Below the pieces are notes generated by a model. It saw nothing but the letters and a program-made list of their open reading frames with translations, searched no databases and was not told where the DNA came from. A program made the position numbers and the translations under genes. Below, in pieces: positions 26,425 to 35,217 of a stretch of 64,000 nt of DNA. The number at the start of each line of letters is the position of its first letter. Within the stretch, counting starts at the first letter, position 1. The DNA is from Arthrobacter sp. E3 (GTDB lineage Bacteria; Actinomycetota; Actinomycetes; Actinomycetales; Micrococcaceae), in NCBI RefSeq assembly GCF_017353415.1, contig NZ_JAFMPX010000001.1, positions 186,001-250,000 on the forward strand. The letters are read 5' to 3'.

Positions 26425-27192
26425 GTGAATAATCTTGTTCTTGCTTCCTCTTCCACAGAAGCTGCGTCCTTGGAGGACGCCCGCACCCGACTTGCTGAAG
26501 CCGCCGGAACCGTGCGCACCCTCGGCAACAATCTCGTGTCGGCCGCAGCCAATCCTGCGGGCGGAGAACTGGCAGCAACGGATCAGGGAGCACTGGTTGA
26601 CTTTGCAGAAAAGGAGCTTCTGCCGTTGTCGGCCGCCCTCGCAGCCGCCTTCCAATCTGCTGACAGCTCTGTCACGTCAGCCAACGTCATTGCGTCGTTG
26701 GCAGCCTCGCACAACACCCGCCTGGTGTCTGCAACGAAGGATTTGGAAGTTCAGGAATCCCCCGTCAAAATGGTCCACGCCGGCGGCGCCCTCCAGGAAG
26801 CCGTGACCGTATTCGTGGACCAAGCCAGCGAACTCGTTCTGCCCGCACTGGCACAAAACCCTGCCGTCACACTCTCCGAGTTGCTGCCGGTCCGCAACTC
26901 CGCAGCTACGGCTGAAAGTGCTGCTCCTGCTCAGGGCGGCTGTGCCTGCGGTGGGCACGACGACCCCGGCCTGTCTGAGCTGGACACCCGCGTCATCCCC
27001 CACGCCATCCGCCACGCCACCATCTTCGGCGCTTTGGAAGGGCTCACCACCGGACGCGGCATCTTGCTGGTCGCCAACCACAACCCGCTGCCTTTGCTGG
27101 CTCAGCTGGAACAGCGTGCCGCAGGTAAGTTCACGGTGGACTACGTGGAAAATGGTCCGGAACTGTGGAAGCTGAGCATGGTCCGCAACTAA
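26425..27192 (+). CDS. DUF2249 domain protein, nitrite/NO-associated
   Basis: A 255-residue protein. The first 160 residues are Ala-rich helices with no recognised domain. The C-terminal 80 residues are DUF2249: LDTRVIPHAIRHATIFGAL, then ILLVANHNPLPLLAQLEQ and a final PELWKLSMVR strand. A CxCGGH motif (Cys173, Cys175, His178) precedes the domain and may bind metal. DUF2249 proteins cluster with denitrification and NO-response genes, which fits the divergent nirK operon. GTG 26425 is preferred to TTG 26419 because GAAAGG is 8 bp upstream. Confidence 0.85.
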   Translation: MNNLVLASSSTEAASLEDARTRLAEAAGTVRTLGNNLVSAAANPAGGELAATDQGALVDFAEKELLPLSAALAAAFQSADSSVTSANVIASLAASHNTRLVSATKDLEVQESPVKMVHAGGALQEAVTVFVDQASELVLPALAQNPAVTLSELLPVRNSAATAESAAPAQGGCACGGHDDPGLSELDTRVIPHAIRHATIFGALEGLTTGRGILLVANHNPLPLLAQLEQRAAGKFTVDYVENGPELWKLSMVRN

Positions 27193-27225
27193 CAGCAACT
27201 ACCGTCGACAAGTATCCGCTAAACG

Positions 27226-27264
27226 AAAAGTGCCGCCGATCCCTTGAGGATCGACGGCACTTTT
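27226..27264. terminator. Bidirectional terminator after the DUF2249 gene
   Basis: The stem AAAAGTGCCGCCGATCC against GGATCGACGGCACTTTT has one mismatch and A/T tracts on both sides. It ends the DUF2249 gene from the left and the DUF3151 gene from the right. Confidence 0.9.
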
Positions 27265-27289
27265 GTGTTGCGGCTTGAAGCGTTGCAGC

Positions 27290-27730
27290 TTAGCGCGTTG
27301 AACCCTGCAGCGCGGCCTCGATCGCGGCCATGGCGGCAGGATCGGAGTCGTTCAAGAACGTGGCGATGCGCGCAGCCTCATCCGACTCGCCAATGGCGCC
27401 CGCGGCACGGCCCAGCGCATACAGCGCACGCAGGAAACCGCGGTTTCCCTCATGCGAGTACGGCACGGGACCGGTTCCGCGCCAGCCGTTGCGACGCAGC
27501 GCGTCAAGGCCTCGGTGGTAGCCGGTGCGGGCATAGGCGTAGGACTCAATGGTCCGGCCTTCCGCGTACGCCTCATCTGCCAGGATGGCCCACAACAGTG
27601 AAGACGTGGGGTTCGCTGCAGCCAAATCAACCGCCTCATCCCCTGCATCCAGACGTGCCTGAACCTCCACCTCGGCCGGGAGCAGTGTGGGCTCCGGGCC
27701 GAGAAGGTTTCTACGAAAATCCTCGCTCAT
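27290..27730 (-). CDS. DUF3151 family protein
   Basis: A 146-residue actinobacterial protein: RRNLLGPEPTLLPAE at the start, SSLLWAILADEA, SYAYARTGYHRGLDALRRNG and a helical C-terminus. The Ala-rich repeated helices suggest a TPR-like fold. Function unknown, but the gene often follows fructose-bisphosphate aldolase, as here, with its ATG 1 bp after the fba stop. The upstream frame to 27850 is rejected because it would overlap fba. Confidence 0.88.
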   Translation of the reverse strand: MSEDFRRNLLGPEPTLLPAEVEVQARLDAGDEAVDLAAANPTSSLLWAILADEAYAEGRTIESYAYARTGYHRGLDALRRNGWRGTGPVPYSHEGNRGFLRALYALGRAAGAIGESDEAARIATFLNDSDPAAMAAIEAALQGSTR

Positions 27731-27731
27731 A

Positions 27732-28754
27732 TTATTTGAACGTCTTGCCTGCGGAGCCGAGCTGCGCGGCAGCTTCGACAACGCGGGCAGCCAGGCCCTT
27801 TTCGGCCGACGCACCCCAAACGCGGGGGTCATACGTTTTCTTGTTGCCAACGTCGCCGTCGACCTTCAGCACGCCGTTGTAGTTGGTGAACATGTGATCA
27901 ACCACCGGGCGCGTGTAGGCGTACTGCGTGTCGGTGTCGATGTTCATCTTGATGACACCGAAGGACACGGCGTCGGCAATCTCCTGCGACGAGGAGCCTG
28001 AACCGCCGTGGAAGACCAGATCGAAGGGGTTTTCCTTGCCGATCTTGGCACCAACAGCGGCCTGGATGTCCTTCAGGAGCTCCGGACGCAGCTTCACGTT
28101 GCCGGGCTTGTACACGCCGTGCACGTTGCCGAAGGTCAGGGCCGTGATGTAGCGGCCGTGCTCGCCAGAGCCAAGTGCTTCAATCGTGGCCAGGCCGTCC
28201 TCAACGGTGGAGTACAGCTTGTCGTTAATGGCGTTCTCGACGCCATCTTCCTCGCCGCCAACTGCGCCGATCTCAACTTCCAGGATCATCTTCGCAGCGT
28301 GCGTGCGGGCCAGCAGTTCGCGGCCGATGCGCAGGTTCTCTTCGAGGGTTTCGTGCGAGCCGTCCCACATGTGCGAGTTGAAGATCGGGTCGCGGCCGGC
28401 CTTCACCTCGGCTTCCGAGGCGGCCAGCAGAGGAAGCACAAAGCCGTCCAGCTTGTCCTTCGGGCAGTGGTCGGTGTGCAGGGCCACGTTGATGGGGTAG
28501 TTCTTGGCCACTTCGCGGGCAAAGGCTGCGAAGCCCAGCGAACCGGCAACCATATCCTTCACGCCGGCGCCGGACCAGTAGGCGCCGCCACCGGTGGAAA
28601 CCTGGATGATGCCGTCGGTGCCGGCATCTGCGAAGCCCTGCAGGGTTGCGTTCAGGGTCTGTGAGGAAGTCACGTTGACCGCGGGATAAGCGAATGCACC
28701 GGCCTTGGCGCGGTCAATCATTTCGGCATACTTGTCCGGTGTTGCAATGGGCAT
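27732..28754 (-). CDS. fba: Class II fructose-bisphosphate aldolase
   Basis: A 340-residue zinc-dependent aldolase cleaving fructose 1,6-bisphosphate in glycolysis and gluconeogenesis. Motifs are AFAYPAVNVTSSQT, the zinc/catalytic ALHTDHCPKDKLDG (Asp-His), the Glu motif MILEVEIGAVGGEEDG, FGNVHGVYKPG, and VFHGGSGSS with KMNIDTDTQYA. The long form with NKLYSTVEDGL is typical of actinobacteria. DUF3151 follows immediately. Confidence 0.97.
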   Translation of the reverse strand: MPIATPDKYAEMIDRAKAGAFAYPAVNVTSSQTLNATLQGFADAGTDGIIQVSTGGGAYWSGAGVKDMVAGSLGFAAFAREVAKNYPINVALHTDHCPKDKLDGFVLPLLAASEAEVKAGRDPIFNSHMWDGSHETLEENLRIGRELLARTHAAKMILEVEIGAVGGEEDGVENAINDKLYSTVEDGLATIEALGSGEHGRYITALTFGNVHGVYKPGNVKLRPELLKDIQAAVGAKIGKENPFDLVFHGGSGSSSQEIADAVSFGVIKMNIDTDTQYAYTRPVVDHMFTNYNGVLKVDGDVGNKKTYDPRVWGASAEKGLAARVVEAAAQLGSAGKTFK

Positions 28755-28890
28755 TGAAAGCTCCTTATGGCAGAACGGCGCTGGGAGGCTGGCAACGGGC
28801 CAACTCCTGCATGGCTCCTCCTATCTTAGCCAGTGCACACGAAGTGTCGAAGAACATGAAACGGCATTCAAAGTCCGTGGCATTTTCCAC

Positions 28891-28934
28891 GCTCGACGGC
28901 GGCCCCGACTTGGGTGCCGGGGCCGCCGTCGAGC
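28891..28934. terminator. Hairpin downstream of the S53 peptidase
   Basis: A perfect 16-bp stem, GCTCGACGGCGGCCCC against GGGGCCGCCGTCGAGC, with a 12-bp loop, 25 bp past the peptidase stop. No clear T-run follows on the leftward strand, so it may act as an mRNA 3' end stabiliser or a weak terminator. Confidence 0.75.
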
Positions 28935-28958
28935 CTTGGGACAGGCCGGGTGTGGGTG

Positions 28959-30986
28959 TCAGCACCACCCGCCGTGCCGGCAGGGGCGGTTCCACTGGCT
29001 GATCGCAAGCGCAAAGCGGTAGCTCATGCTCCCAACGCCGGTGACGTCGTCGTACCCCTTGGCCGTGAACAGCGAGGAGTCCATGTCCATAGATACTAGG
29101 TACTGGTTACCGCTTCGGGCGCTGGTGTAGGCCAGGGCGGGTTGTTGCCGCAGCGGAACCACATCCTGGAACACCTTGCTGCTCGCCTTGTTCACCGCAT
29201 AAATAACAGGGTTGGCAAAGCCCAGCGTTTGGCCGCTGAGCTGTTGCGCGACTGCCATCTGGCCGGCGGTCAGCGGGCACGCCAAGGACGTGCCGCCGTA
29301 GGTTTCGGTGGTGTAGGGATCGGTGGTCAACGTGGTGTCGTCATTGATGGGGCTGATGCCGATCACGTAGCCGGTGTAGGGGTCCGCCAGGGAGGAGATG
29401 TCCGGAACCACCCGCATGCCCTTGGCCAGCGAGGACGGCACCGCGCCTTTCTGGTACTCCGGTTGGGCGAAGATGGCGCTCATACCGCCGCCTGCTCCTC
29501 CGCCATAGACGTCCCCGGGGAGGGGGGCGGTGTAGGCGCCGTCGGCAATCCGGTCCAGAATGCCGCCCCACCCAGTCTCGAACTTATAGGATCCGTTCCT
29601 GTTCACCGCAAGGCTGGTTCCGCCCACGGCAGTGACCCAGGGTGAGCTGGCGGGGAAGTCGGGCGCTGTGTAGCCAAGGTTGATGCTCTCATCTCCACTG
29701 TCACCGCTGGAGAAGTACAGACCGATTCCTTCACCGGCGGCCTGCAGCTGGATGTTGACCTCACCGGCGACGGCGTTGGCCGACAGCGTCTCGCCTTCGT
29801 TGCCATAGCTGTTGCTGACAATGGTTGCCAGCTTGTGGTCAAGGATCTTGGACATGGCAAGGTCCAGGCCACCGCCGCAGTTGAAGCCACCCACATAGAG
29901 GATGTTGGCCCCCGGCGCGGTGCCGTGCACAGAGGCGACGTCCACGGCCTGTTCGGGCTGCCAGCCGCTGGGGAACTGGCACAGTGCCTGGTCTTGAAAC
30001 TCGTCCGGTGAGGGCACAATCTGCCGGTAGCTGCGTGAATTCATCTGCGGAAGCCCGTAGCTGGCCGAGTAGTTGTTGATGTCGGAGAGCATGGTGGGCG
30101 AGGCGTATGCGTCAATGATGGCAACTGTTTGACCCCTACCGTCAGGTGCGTGCCCGTGCTGGCCGCTGTTGCCCGGCATGGCCGCTGCCACAGCGTCCTT
30201 GCCATAGGCGGACTGGATTTGTTTTGGGGTGTAACCACAGATGAAGGTCGGGGCCGTCGTCTTGCCGTATGCCTGCGGGATCGCAGTGGTGTTTTGTCCC
30301 CAATAGTTGGAGCACGCGGCTGTCTCCGCCTTCGGGGTGGCACCGCGCAGCTGCGGGGTCACCGGCAGGCCGTCGCCCGGGCGCATGTAGTCCGGCCGGG
30401 TCATGAGGCTGCCCTGGTCCACGGAAATACCAGCTACCTTACTGGCGATGGAAGCAGGGAGGCTCGGCGCAATGGCCGGGCCAACCAGAGTGGTCCCGTG
30501 CAGATCGTAGTTGTTCAGTTGTGTCTTGAAGGCGTTGTTCAGCACCGAGACGGCGCCTCGGAAAACGACGTAGAGCCGGCTCTCCGGGGTCCCTGTGATG
30601 GTCATCCCGCGGTCCTTGAGGAAGCTCACAACGGCTGCATAGTCATCCTTGCTGGGTGAAAAGCGGCTAATCCATCGAGACGGGGACAGGCTCTTCTGGT
30701 AGCTTTTGCTGTGCGGATTGGACACTGTCGCAGCCAGGTCCACGGCACCCTTTGGGTCCTTCAGAGGCAGATAGATTTCTGCTTCAACTGTGACGTCTGC
30801 GGCTGTGGCGCCTTGACTGTTCGCTGGCAGCGCCCAACTGGGTACGGCACCCGGGAACGAGGCCCCTGGGGCGGGAGGCGGCGCTGCCACAGCCCCGCTG
30901 GCCCCCATCGCCAAGGCACACGCCGCGGCAGCACTGATGGCCAAAATTTTGTTGGTTAATTTTAGTGGTCTGAATGACATTCTCAT
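28959..30986 (-). CDS. Secreted S53 family peptidase (sedolisin/kumamolisin-like)
   Basis: A 675-residue secreted serine-carboxyl protease, usually active at acid pH. It has a signal peptide (about 1-35), a pro-kumamolisin activation domain (about 50-195), and a catalytic domain (about 235-660). The Ser-Glu-Asp triad is Glu345 and Asp349 in EQAVD and Ser567 in GGTSLACP; the oxyanion Asp429 lies in SSGDSG. A calcium site near the end is suggested by GYDDVTGVGS. The Cys- and Trp-containing tail CRHGGWC is unusual. No partner gene is adjacent. Confidence 0.93.
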   Translation of the reverse strand: MRMSFRPLKLTNKILAISAAAACALAMGASGAVAAPPPAPGASFPGAVPSWALPANSQGATAADVTVEAEIYLPLKDPKGAVDLAATVSNPHSKSYQKSLSPSRWISRFSPSKDDYAAVVSFLKDRGMTITGTPESRLYVVFRGAVSVLNNAFKTQLNNYDLHGTTLVGPAIAPSLPASIASKVAGISVDQGSLMTRPDYMRPGDGLPVTPQLRGATPKAETAACSNYWGQNTTAIPQAYGKTTAPTFICGYTPKQIQSAYGKDAVAAAMPGNSGQHGHAPDGRGQTVAIIDAYASPTMLSDINNYSASYGLPQMNSRSYRQIVPSPDEFQDQALCQFPSGWQPEQAVDVASVHGTAPGANILYVGGFNCGGGLDLAMSKILDHKLATIVSNSYGNEGETLSANAVAGEVNIQLQAAGEGIGLYFSSGDSGDESINLGYTAPDFPASSPWVTAVGGTSLAVNRNGSYKFETGWGGILDRIADGAYTAPLPGDVYGGGAGGGMSAIFAQPEYQKGAVPSSLAKGMRVVPDISSLADPYTGYVIGISPINDDTTLTTDPYTTETYGGTSLACPLTAGQMAVAQQLSGQTLGFANPVIYAVNKASSKVFQDVVPLRQQPALAYTSARSGNQYLVSMDMDSSLFTAKGYDDVTGVGSMSYRFALAISQWNRPCRHGGWC

Positions 30987-31104
30987 CAGAGGTCCTTCAA
31001 CAGTCGGGCACCCTATGCGCCCGCATACTGCGAGCTTAAACCCACACCCAATTCACTGGCTACCCTCTGGGAAAAATCAGGAAGAAATTATTCGACCACT
31101 ATTT

Positions 31105-31788
31105 TCAGCCCACTTTTTGGTTGAAAACGTGCCGGCGGATCCACGCGTGCATGGCGATGCCGGCAGCGGAGGCGGCGTTGATGGAGCGGGTGGAACCAAA
31201 TTGTTCAATGGAGAGCGTGGTCTTTGCCGCAGCGTGAACTTCCGCACTGAGCCCGGGGCCTTCCTGGCCAAACACGAACACACAGTTGCGGGGCAGCTCA
31301 TACGTTTCCAGCTGCTCGGAATCCGGGAAGATGTCGATGCCGATGATCGCCAGCCCCTCACCCTGCGCCCAGGCCACAAAGTCCTCCACAGTCGGGTGGT
31401 GGCGAACATGCTGGTAGCGGTCGGTGACCATGGCCCCACGCTTGTTCCACCGCCGTCGTCCGATGATGTGCACTTCCTTGGCCAGGAACGCGTTGGCCGT
31501 GCGCACCACCGTGCCGATGTTCATGTCATGCTGCCAGTTTTCAATGGCCACGTGGAAGTCGTGGCGGCGGGTGTCCAGCTCGGCCACAATGGCGTCCATG
31601 GTCCAGTAACGGTAGGCATCGAGCACATTGCGCCGGTCACCCTCGGCCAGCAGTTCCGGATCCCACTGCTCCCCCTGGGGCCATTCGCCCACCCACGGGC
31701 CCACGCCCACTTCATGGTGCGGTTCTACGTAGTCGGGTGCGGCGGTGGGCTCGGGTGCTGGGGAAGAGGTGTCGCTGGAAATACTCAC
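31105..31788 (-). CDS. TrmH/SpoU family RNA methyltransferase
   Basis: A 227-residue SPOUT methyltransferase acting on tRNA or rRNA ribose 2'-OH. Motif 1 is NIGTVVRTANAF, motif 2 NCVFVFGQEGPGLS, and motif 3 LSIEQFGSTRSINAASAAGI. The trefoil-knot core spans about 75-225, with a Pro-rich disordered N-terminus. The start is a GTG (31788) with no ribosome site but TAAAGT about 7 bp before it, so a leaderless mRNA is possible. Divergent from the HAD phosphatase. The exact RNA target is not clear. Confidence 0.9.
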   Translation of the reverse strand: MSISSDTSSPAPEPTAAPDYVEPHHEVGVGPWVGEWPQGEQWDPELLAEGDRRNVLDAYRYWTMDAIVAELDTRRHDFHVAIENWQHDMNIGTVVRTANAFLAKEVHIIGRRRWNKRGAMVTDRYQHVRHHPTVEDFVAWAQGEGLAIIGIDIFPDSEQLETYELPRNCVFVFGQEGPGLSAEVHAAAKTTLSIEQFGSTRSINAASAAGIAMHAWIRRHVFNQKVG

Positions 31789-31877
31789 CGGTTAACTTTA
31801 GCCGCTGTGCTGTTCCCGTGTGCCGCCGCGGATCTGCAAGACTTGACCTAGCTGCTTCCGCCACCCCAGGAGAGACC

Positions 31878-32672
31878 ATGAGCAAAGTGCAAAACCGCCG
31901 GCCCGCCGACATCGAATGTTGGCTGACGGACATGGACGGCGTCCTCGTTCACGAAAACAAGGCCGTTCCCGGCGCTGAAGAACTGATTCAACGCTGGGTC
32001 GACACCTCCAAGCGCTTCCTGGTACTGACCAACAACTCCATCTTCACACCGCGCGACCTGGCAGCCCGGCTGAAGGCATCCGGCCTCGACATCCCTGAGG
32101 AAAATCTGTGGACGTCAGCGTTGGCAACCGCCCAGTTCCTGAAGTCGCAGCTGCCGCACGGGCGCGCCTTTGTCATTGGCGAGGCTGGGTTGACCACGGC
32201 GTTGCACGAGGCTGGTTTCATCCTCACCGACCAGAACCCGGACTATGTGGTCTTGGGAGAGACGCGCACTTACTCCTTTGAGGCGATTACCCAGGCCATC
32301 AGGCTCATTGGTGACGGCGCCCGTTTCATCGCCACCAACCCCGACGCCACAGGACCTTCCAAGGAGGGTCCGATGCCGGCCACCGGCGCCGTGGCCGCAC
32401 TGATCACCAAGGCTACAGGGCGTGAACCGTACGTTGTGGGCAAGCCGAACCCCATGATGTTCCGCTCCGCCATGAACCGGATTCAGGCACACTCTGAAAC
32501 GACGGCCATGATTGGCGACCGCATGGACACCGACATCATTGCGGGCATGGAAGCCGGGCTGCACACCGTTTTGGTGTTCACCGGCATCACGCAGCCTGAG
32601 GATGTTGACGCGTACCCGTTCCGCCCGGATCAAGCCCTTGGCTCCGTGGCAGACCTGATCCACGAAATTTAG
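31878..32672 (+). CDS. HAD-IIA family phosphatase (NagD-like)
   Basis: A 264-residue phosphatase with HAD motif I LTDMDGVLVHEN (D-x-D), motif II VLTNNS, a C2 cap containing ATNPDATGPSKEGPMPATGA, the motif III Lys in VGKPNPMMF, and motif IV MIGDRMDTDIIAG. This is the NagD/p-nitrophenyl phosphatase branch that acts on small phosphates. The ATG at 31878, preceded by AGGAGA, is used in place of an upstream in-frame start at 31737 that overlaps the methyltransferase gene. Confidence 0.93.
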   Translation: MSKVQNRRPADIECWLTDMDGVLVHENKAVPGAEELIQRWVDTSKRFLVLTNNSIFTPRDLAARLKASGLDIPEENLWTSALATAQFLKSQLPHGRAFVIGEAGLTTALHEAGFILTDQNPDYVVLGETRTYSFEAITQAIRLIGDGARFIATNPDATGPSKEGPMPATGAVAALITKATGREPYVVGKPNPMMFRSAMNRIQAHSETTAMIGDRMDTDIIAGMEAGLHTVLVFTGITQPEDVDAYPFRPDQALGSVADLIHEI

Positions 32673-32687
32673 ACTTCCCCTGCGGCT

Positions 32688-32751
32688 CCGGGGGCTGTTG
32701 TGGTCATCAGACATTGCTATAGCGACGTCCGTGGACCGGAACGGCCCCCGG
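32688..32751. repeat. GCTATAGC-centred palindrome, family 2, copy D
   Basis: A 64-bp imperfect palindrome whose centre is GCTATAGC (32716-32723) and whose ends are CCGGGGGC/GCCCCCGG. Most arm positions pair. It shares GCTCCGGGGGCTG, TGGTC and TGCTATAGCG with the near-perfect copy at 61091-61150. It lies between the convergent HAD and tdk genes, so it may terminate both. Confidence 0.82.
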
Positions 32752-32770
32752 ACCGGGTTTCAACCCCTGA

Positions 32771-33397
32771 TCAGACCTGCAGCCGCCCACCGGATGCTTT
32801 CAAATAGCAGCTGCCGCACAATGACTCGTACCAAACATCAGCACCTTCGATGGCCAGCTGGTCGCCGTCGAACACGGTCTTGTCACCAATTCGGCGCATA
32901 TTGAACAGGGCTTTGCGCCCGCAGCGGCAGATGGTTTTCAACTCTTCAAGGGCATGTGCGATCTCCAGCAGCCGTGCGGACCCGGGAAACGCCCGAGTGC
33001 GAAAATCCGTGCGGATTCCGTACGCCATGACCGGCACGCCGTCTTCCACGGCAATCCGGAACAGCCCGTCCACCTGCTCAGGGGTCAGAAACTGCGCCTC
33101 ATCAACGAGTAGGCACGCCACGGGTGCCACTTCGACGTGCTCCAGCAGGGCTTCGGGGTCATCGCCCGCCGCGTTCGCCGCAAACAGAGCCCGGATGTCA
33201 TCTTCGGGCTGGACCAGAAAGTCCACATCCCGCGAAATGCCGAGCCGGGACACCACTTCGCCGCTGCCCTTCGTGTCCACGGCGGGCTTGGCGAGCAGCA
33301 CACGCTGGCCGCGCTCCTCGTAGTTGTACGCCACCTGCAGCAAACCCGTCGATTTGCCCGAGTTCATGGCGCCATACCGGAAATAAAGCTTAGCCAA
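32771..33397 (-). CDS. tdk: Thymidine kinase (type II)
   Basis: A 208-residue deoxythymidine kinase of the salvage pathway. It has the P-loop GAMNSGKST (residues 9-17), catalytic Glu100 in LVDEAQF, the lasso-loop YGIRTDFR, and a structural zinc site Cys157/Cys159 and Cys194/Cys197. The start is a TTG at 33397 with GAAAGGA upstream: conserved sequence begins there and the longer frame from 33553 runs into no family homology. Confidence 0.95.
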   Translation of the reverse strand: MAKLYFRYGAMNSGKSTGLLQVAYNYEERGQRVLLAKPAVDTKGSGEVVSRLGISRDVDFLVQPEDDIRALFAANAAGDDPEALLEHVEVAPVACLLVDEAQFLTPEQVDGLFRIAVEDGVPVMAYGIRTDFRTRAFPGSARLLEIAHALEELKTICRCGRKALFNMRRIGDKTVFDGDQLAIEGADVWYESLCGSCYLKASGGRLQV

Positions 33398-33455
33398 CGG
33401 TGTCCTTTCAAGTGGTGGTGAGCTGGTTGCCGGGCGGCCGAAGCATGCCGGCGAC

Positions 33456-34022
33456 TTAGTCCAGGTCCAGCTCGTCCTTGCCGAAGATGAACAGGTAAGG
33501 GACGTTGGCTTCAGCTTCGATGCGTTCTTTTGCACCGGTGTCGCGGTCAACAATCACGGCCACTGCCACGATGTTGCCGCCAGCCTTGCGTACACCTTCA
33601 ACGGCGGTCAGCGCGGAACCACCCGTGGTGGAGGTGTCTTCAAGGACGACGACGTTGCGCCCGTCAACGCCGGGGCCTTCGACTTGGCGGCCCATGCCGT
33701 AGGACTTTTGGGCCTTACGGACCACGAACGCATCGATGGCTCGGCCAGCGTCGGCGGCAGCGTGCATCAGGGCCGTTCCGACGGGGTCTGCACCCATGGT
33801 CAAGCCGCCGGCGGTCTCAAACCTGATGCCGGCGTCGTCCAGCATGGCCAGCATGACGCGCCCGGCCAGGCGGGAGGCTTCGTGGTGGAGGGTGATGCGG
33901 CGCAGGTCGATGTAGTAGTCGGCCTCCTTGCCGGAGGACAGGATCACCTTGCCGTGGACGACGGCGAGTTCCTTGATGAGTTCGAGCAGGCGGGCGCGGT
34001 CTGCGGCAAGTGATGAGGTCAT
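33456..34022 (-). CDS. pyrE: Orotate phosphoribosyltransferase
   Basis: A 188-residue type I phosphoribosyltransferase converting orotate and PRPP to OMP in pyrimidine synthesis. The PRPP motif is VVVLEDTSTTGGSA, the catalytic loop VRKAQKSYGMG, and ILSSGKEADYYIDLR marks the N-terminal hood. The ATG at 34022 is preferred because the family starts with a short helix of this kind; the longer frame from 34109 adds an Arg-rich stretch. tdk lies 59 bp downstream on the same strand. Confidence 0.94.
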   Translation of the reverse strand: MTSSLAADRARLLELIKELAVVHGKVILSSGKEADYYIDLRRITLHHEASRLAGRVMLAMLDDAGIRFETAGGLTMGADPVGTALMHAAADAGRAIDAFVVRKAQKSYGMGRQVEGPGVDGRNVVVLEDTSTTGGSALTAVEGVRKAGGNIVAVAVIVDRDTGAKERIEAEANVPYLFIFGKDELDLD

Positions 34023-34164
34023 GGGCTTTATTGTAATTGCGCGGACGCAGCGTCGTCGAAACGGATAGGCACAGCGTCTCCCGCCTTTCCGAAATTCGCT
34101 TCTCCCCACCCGTTCTCACCGCTCGCAAGCTCGCGGCGGGTCCCTCGGCCGCTACGCTTGGTCC

Positions 34165-34986
34165 ATGCGCGAACTACAGGCACGGATTATTGGTGAACTT
34201 GGTGTCCAGCCCCGGATTGACCCGGCTGCGGAGATCATCCGGCGGGTCCAGTTCCTAAAGGACTACCTCAAGGCCACGGGCACGCGCGGCTACGTGCTGG
34301 GCATCAGCGGTGGATTGGATTCCACGCTGGCCGGGCGGTTGGCGCAGCTGGCCGTGGAGGAACTGGCGCAAGAGGGAGTCGAGTCCAACTTCATCGCTGT
34401 GCGGCTGCCCTATGGCGTTCAGCACGACGAGGCTGACGCGCAGTCCGCCATGGAGTTCATCAACGCCAAAACCGAGTGGACGTTCAACATAGCCCCGGCC
34501 GTGGACGGCTTCGAGGCCGAGTTCGCCAAGACTGCAACCGAAGACGTCAGTGATTTCAACAAGGGCAACATCAAGGCGCGTTCGCGCATGATTGCCCAGT
34601 ACGCACTGGCAGGCCAATCGAATCTACTGGTCATCGGCACGGATCACGCGGCCGAGTCGGTCACCGGCTTCTTTACCAAGTTTGGCGACGGCGGAGCTGA
34701 CATCCTGCCGCTGTACACCTTGAACAAGCGACAGAACAGGGCCCTGTTGAAGCAATTGGGCGCCTCCGAGCACCTCTACAACAAGGTGCCTACGGCAGAC
34801 CTTCTCGACGGCGTGCCGGGACGCACCGACGAGGCGGAGCTGGGCATCTCGTACAACGACATCGACGATTACCTCGAGGGAAAGACCATCCCCGAAGAAG
34901 CGGCCGAATCAATCGAACGCCGTTTCCTTCAAAGCCGACACAAACGCACCACGCCAGTGTCCCTGTTGGACACGTGGTGGCAATAA
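34165..34986 (+). CDS. nadE: Ammonia-dependent NAD+ synthetase
   Basis: A 273-residue enzyme that amidates nicotinic acid adenine dinucleotide to NAD+. It has the PP-loop [13 protein letters not shown], the [11 protein letters not shown] helix, [22 protein letters not shown] and the C-terminal HKRTTPVS. It lacks an N-terminal nitrilase domain, so it uses free ammonia, as in E. coli. It is divergent from pyrE and ends just before palindromic repeat copy C. Confidence 0.95.
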   Translation: MRELQARIIGELGVQPRIDPAAEIIRRVQFLKDYLKATGTRGYVLGISGGLDSTLAGRLAQLAVEELAQEGVESNFIAVRLPYGVQHDEADAQSAMEFINAKTEWTFNIAPAVDGFEAEFAKTATEDVSDFNKGNIKARSRMIAQYALAGQSNLLVIGTDHAAESVTGFFTKFGDGGADILPLYTLNKRQNRALLKQLGASEHLYNKVPTADLLDGVPGRTDEAELGISYNDIDDYLEGKTIPEEAAESIERRFLQSRHKRTTPVSLLDTWWQ

Positions 34987-35009
34987 CAGCCCGCGCAGGA
35001 ACCACCCCT

Positions 35010-35130
35010 GCCCCCTTCCCCACTGACGCTCCTGCACCAATCGGGGCTTAATGCGGAACGCTCCTTCACTAGCGTGGAGGAGCGTTCCGCATTAAGCCCC
35101 GGAAAGTGCAGGAGCGTTGGGAAGGGGGCG
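35010..35130. repeat. Nested palindromic repeat, family 1, copy C
   Basis: The inner stem is a perfect 22-bp inverted repeat (35043-35064 with 35079-35100) containing TGCGGAACGCTCC. The outer arms (about 35010-35038 and 35101-35130) carry GACGCTCCTGCA and TGCAGGAGCGTT plus a C-rich/G-rich end pair. It lies between nadE and xth, both rightward. In this copy the inner stem is better preserved than the outer one, the opposite of copy B. Confidence 0.88.
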
Positions 35131-35217
35131 GGATTTCTTCGCTGTTTTGGCACGCCGATGGGGAACATCCGGCGTTTGCCCCAACCTCCCGCAGCATTAA
35201 CTTGATAGCTTGGAGAC

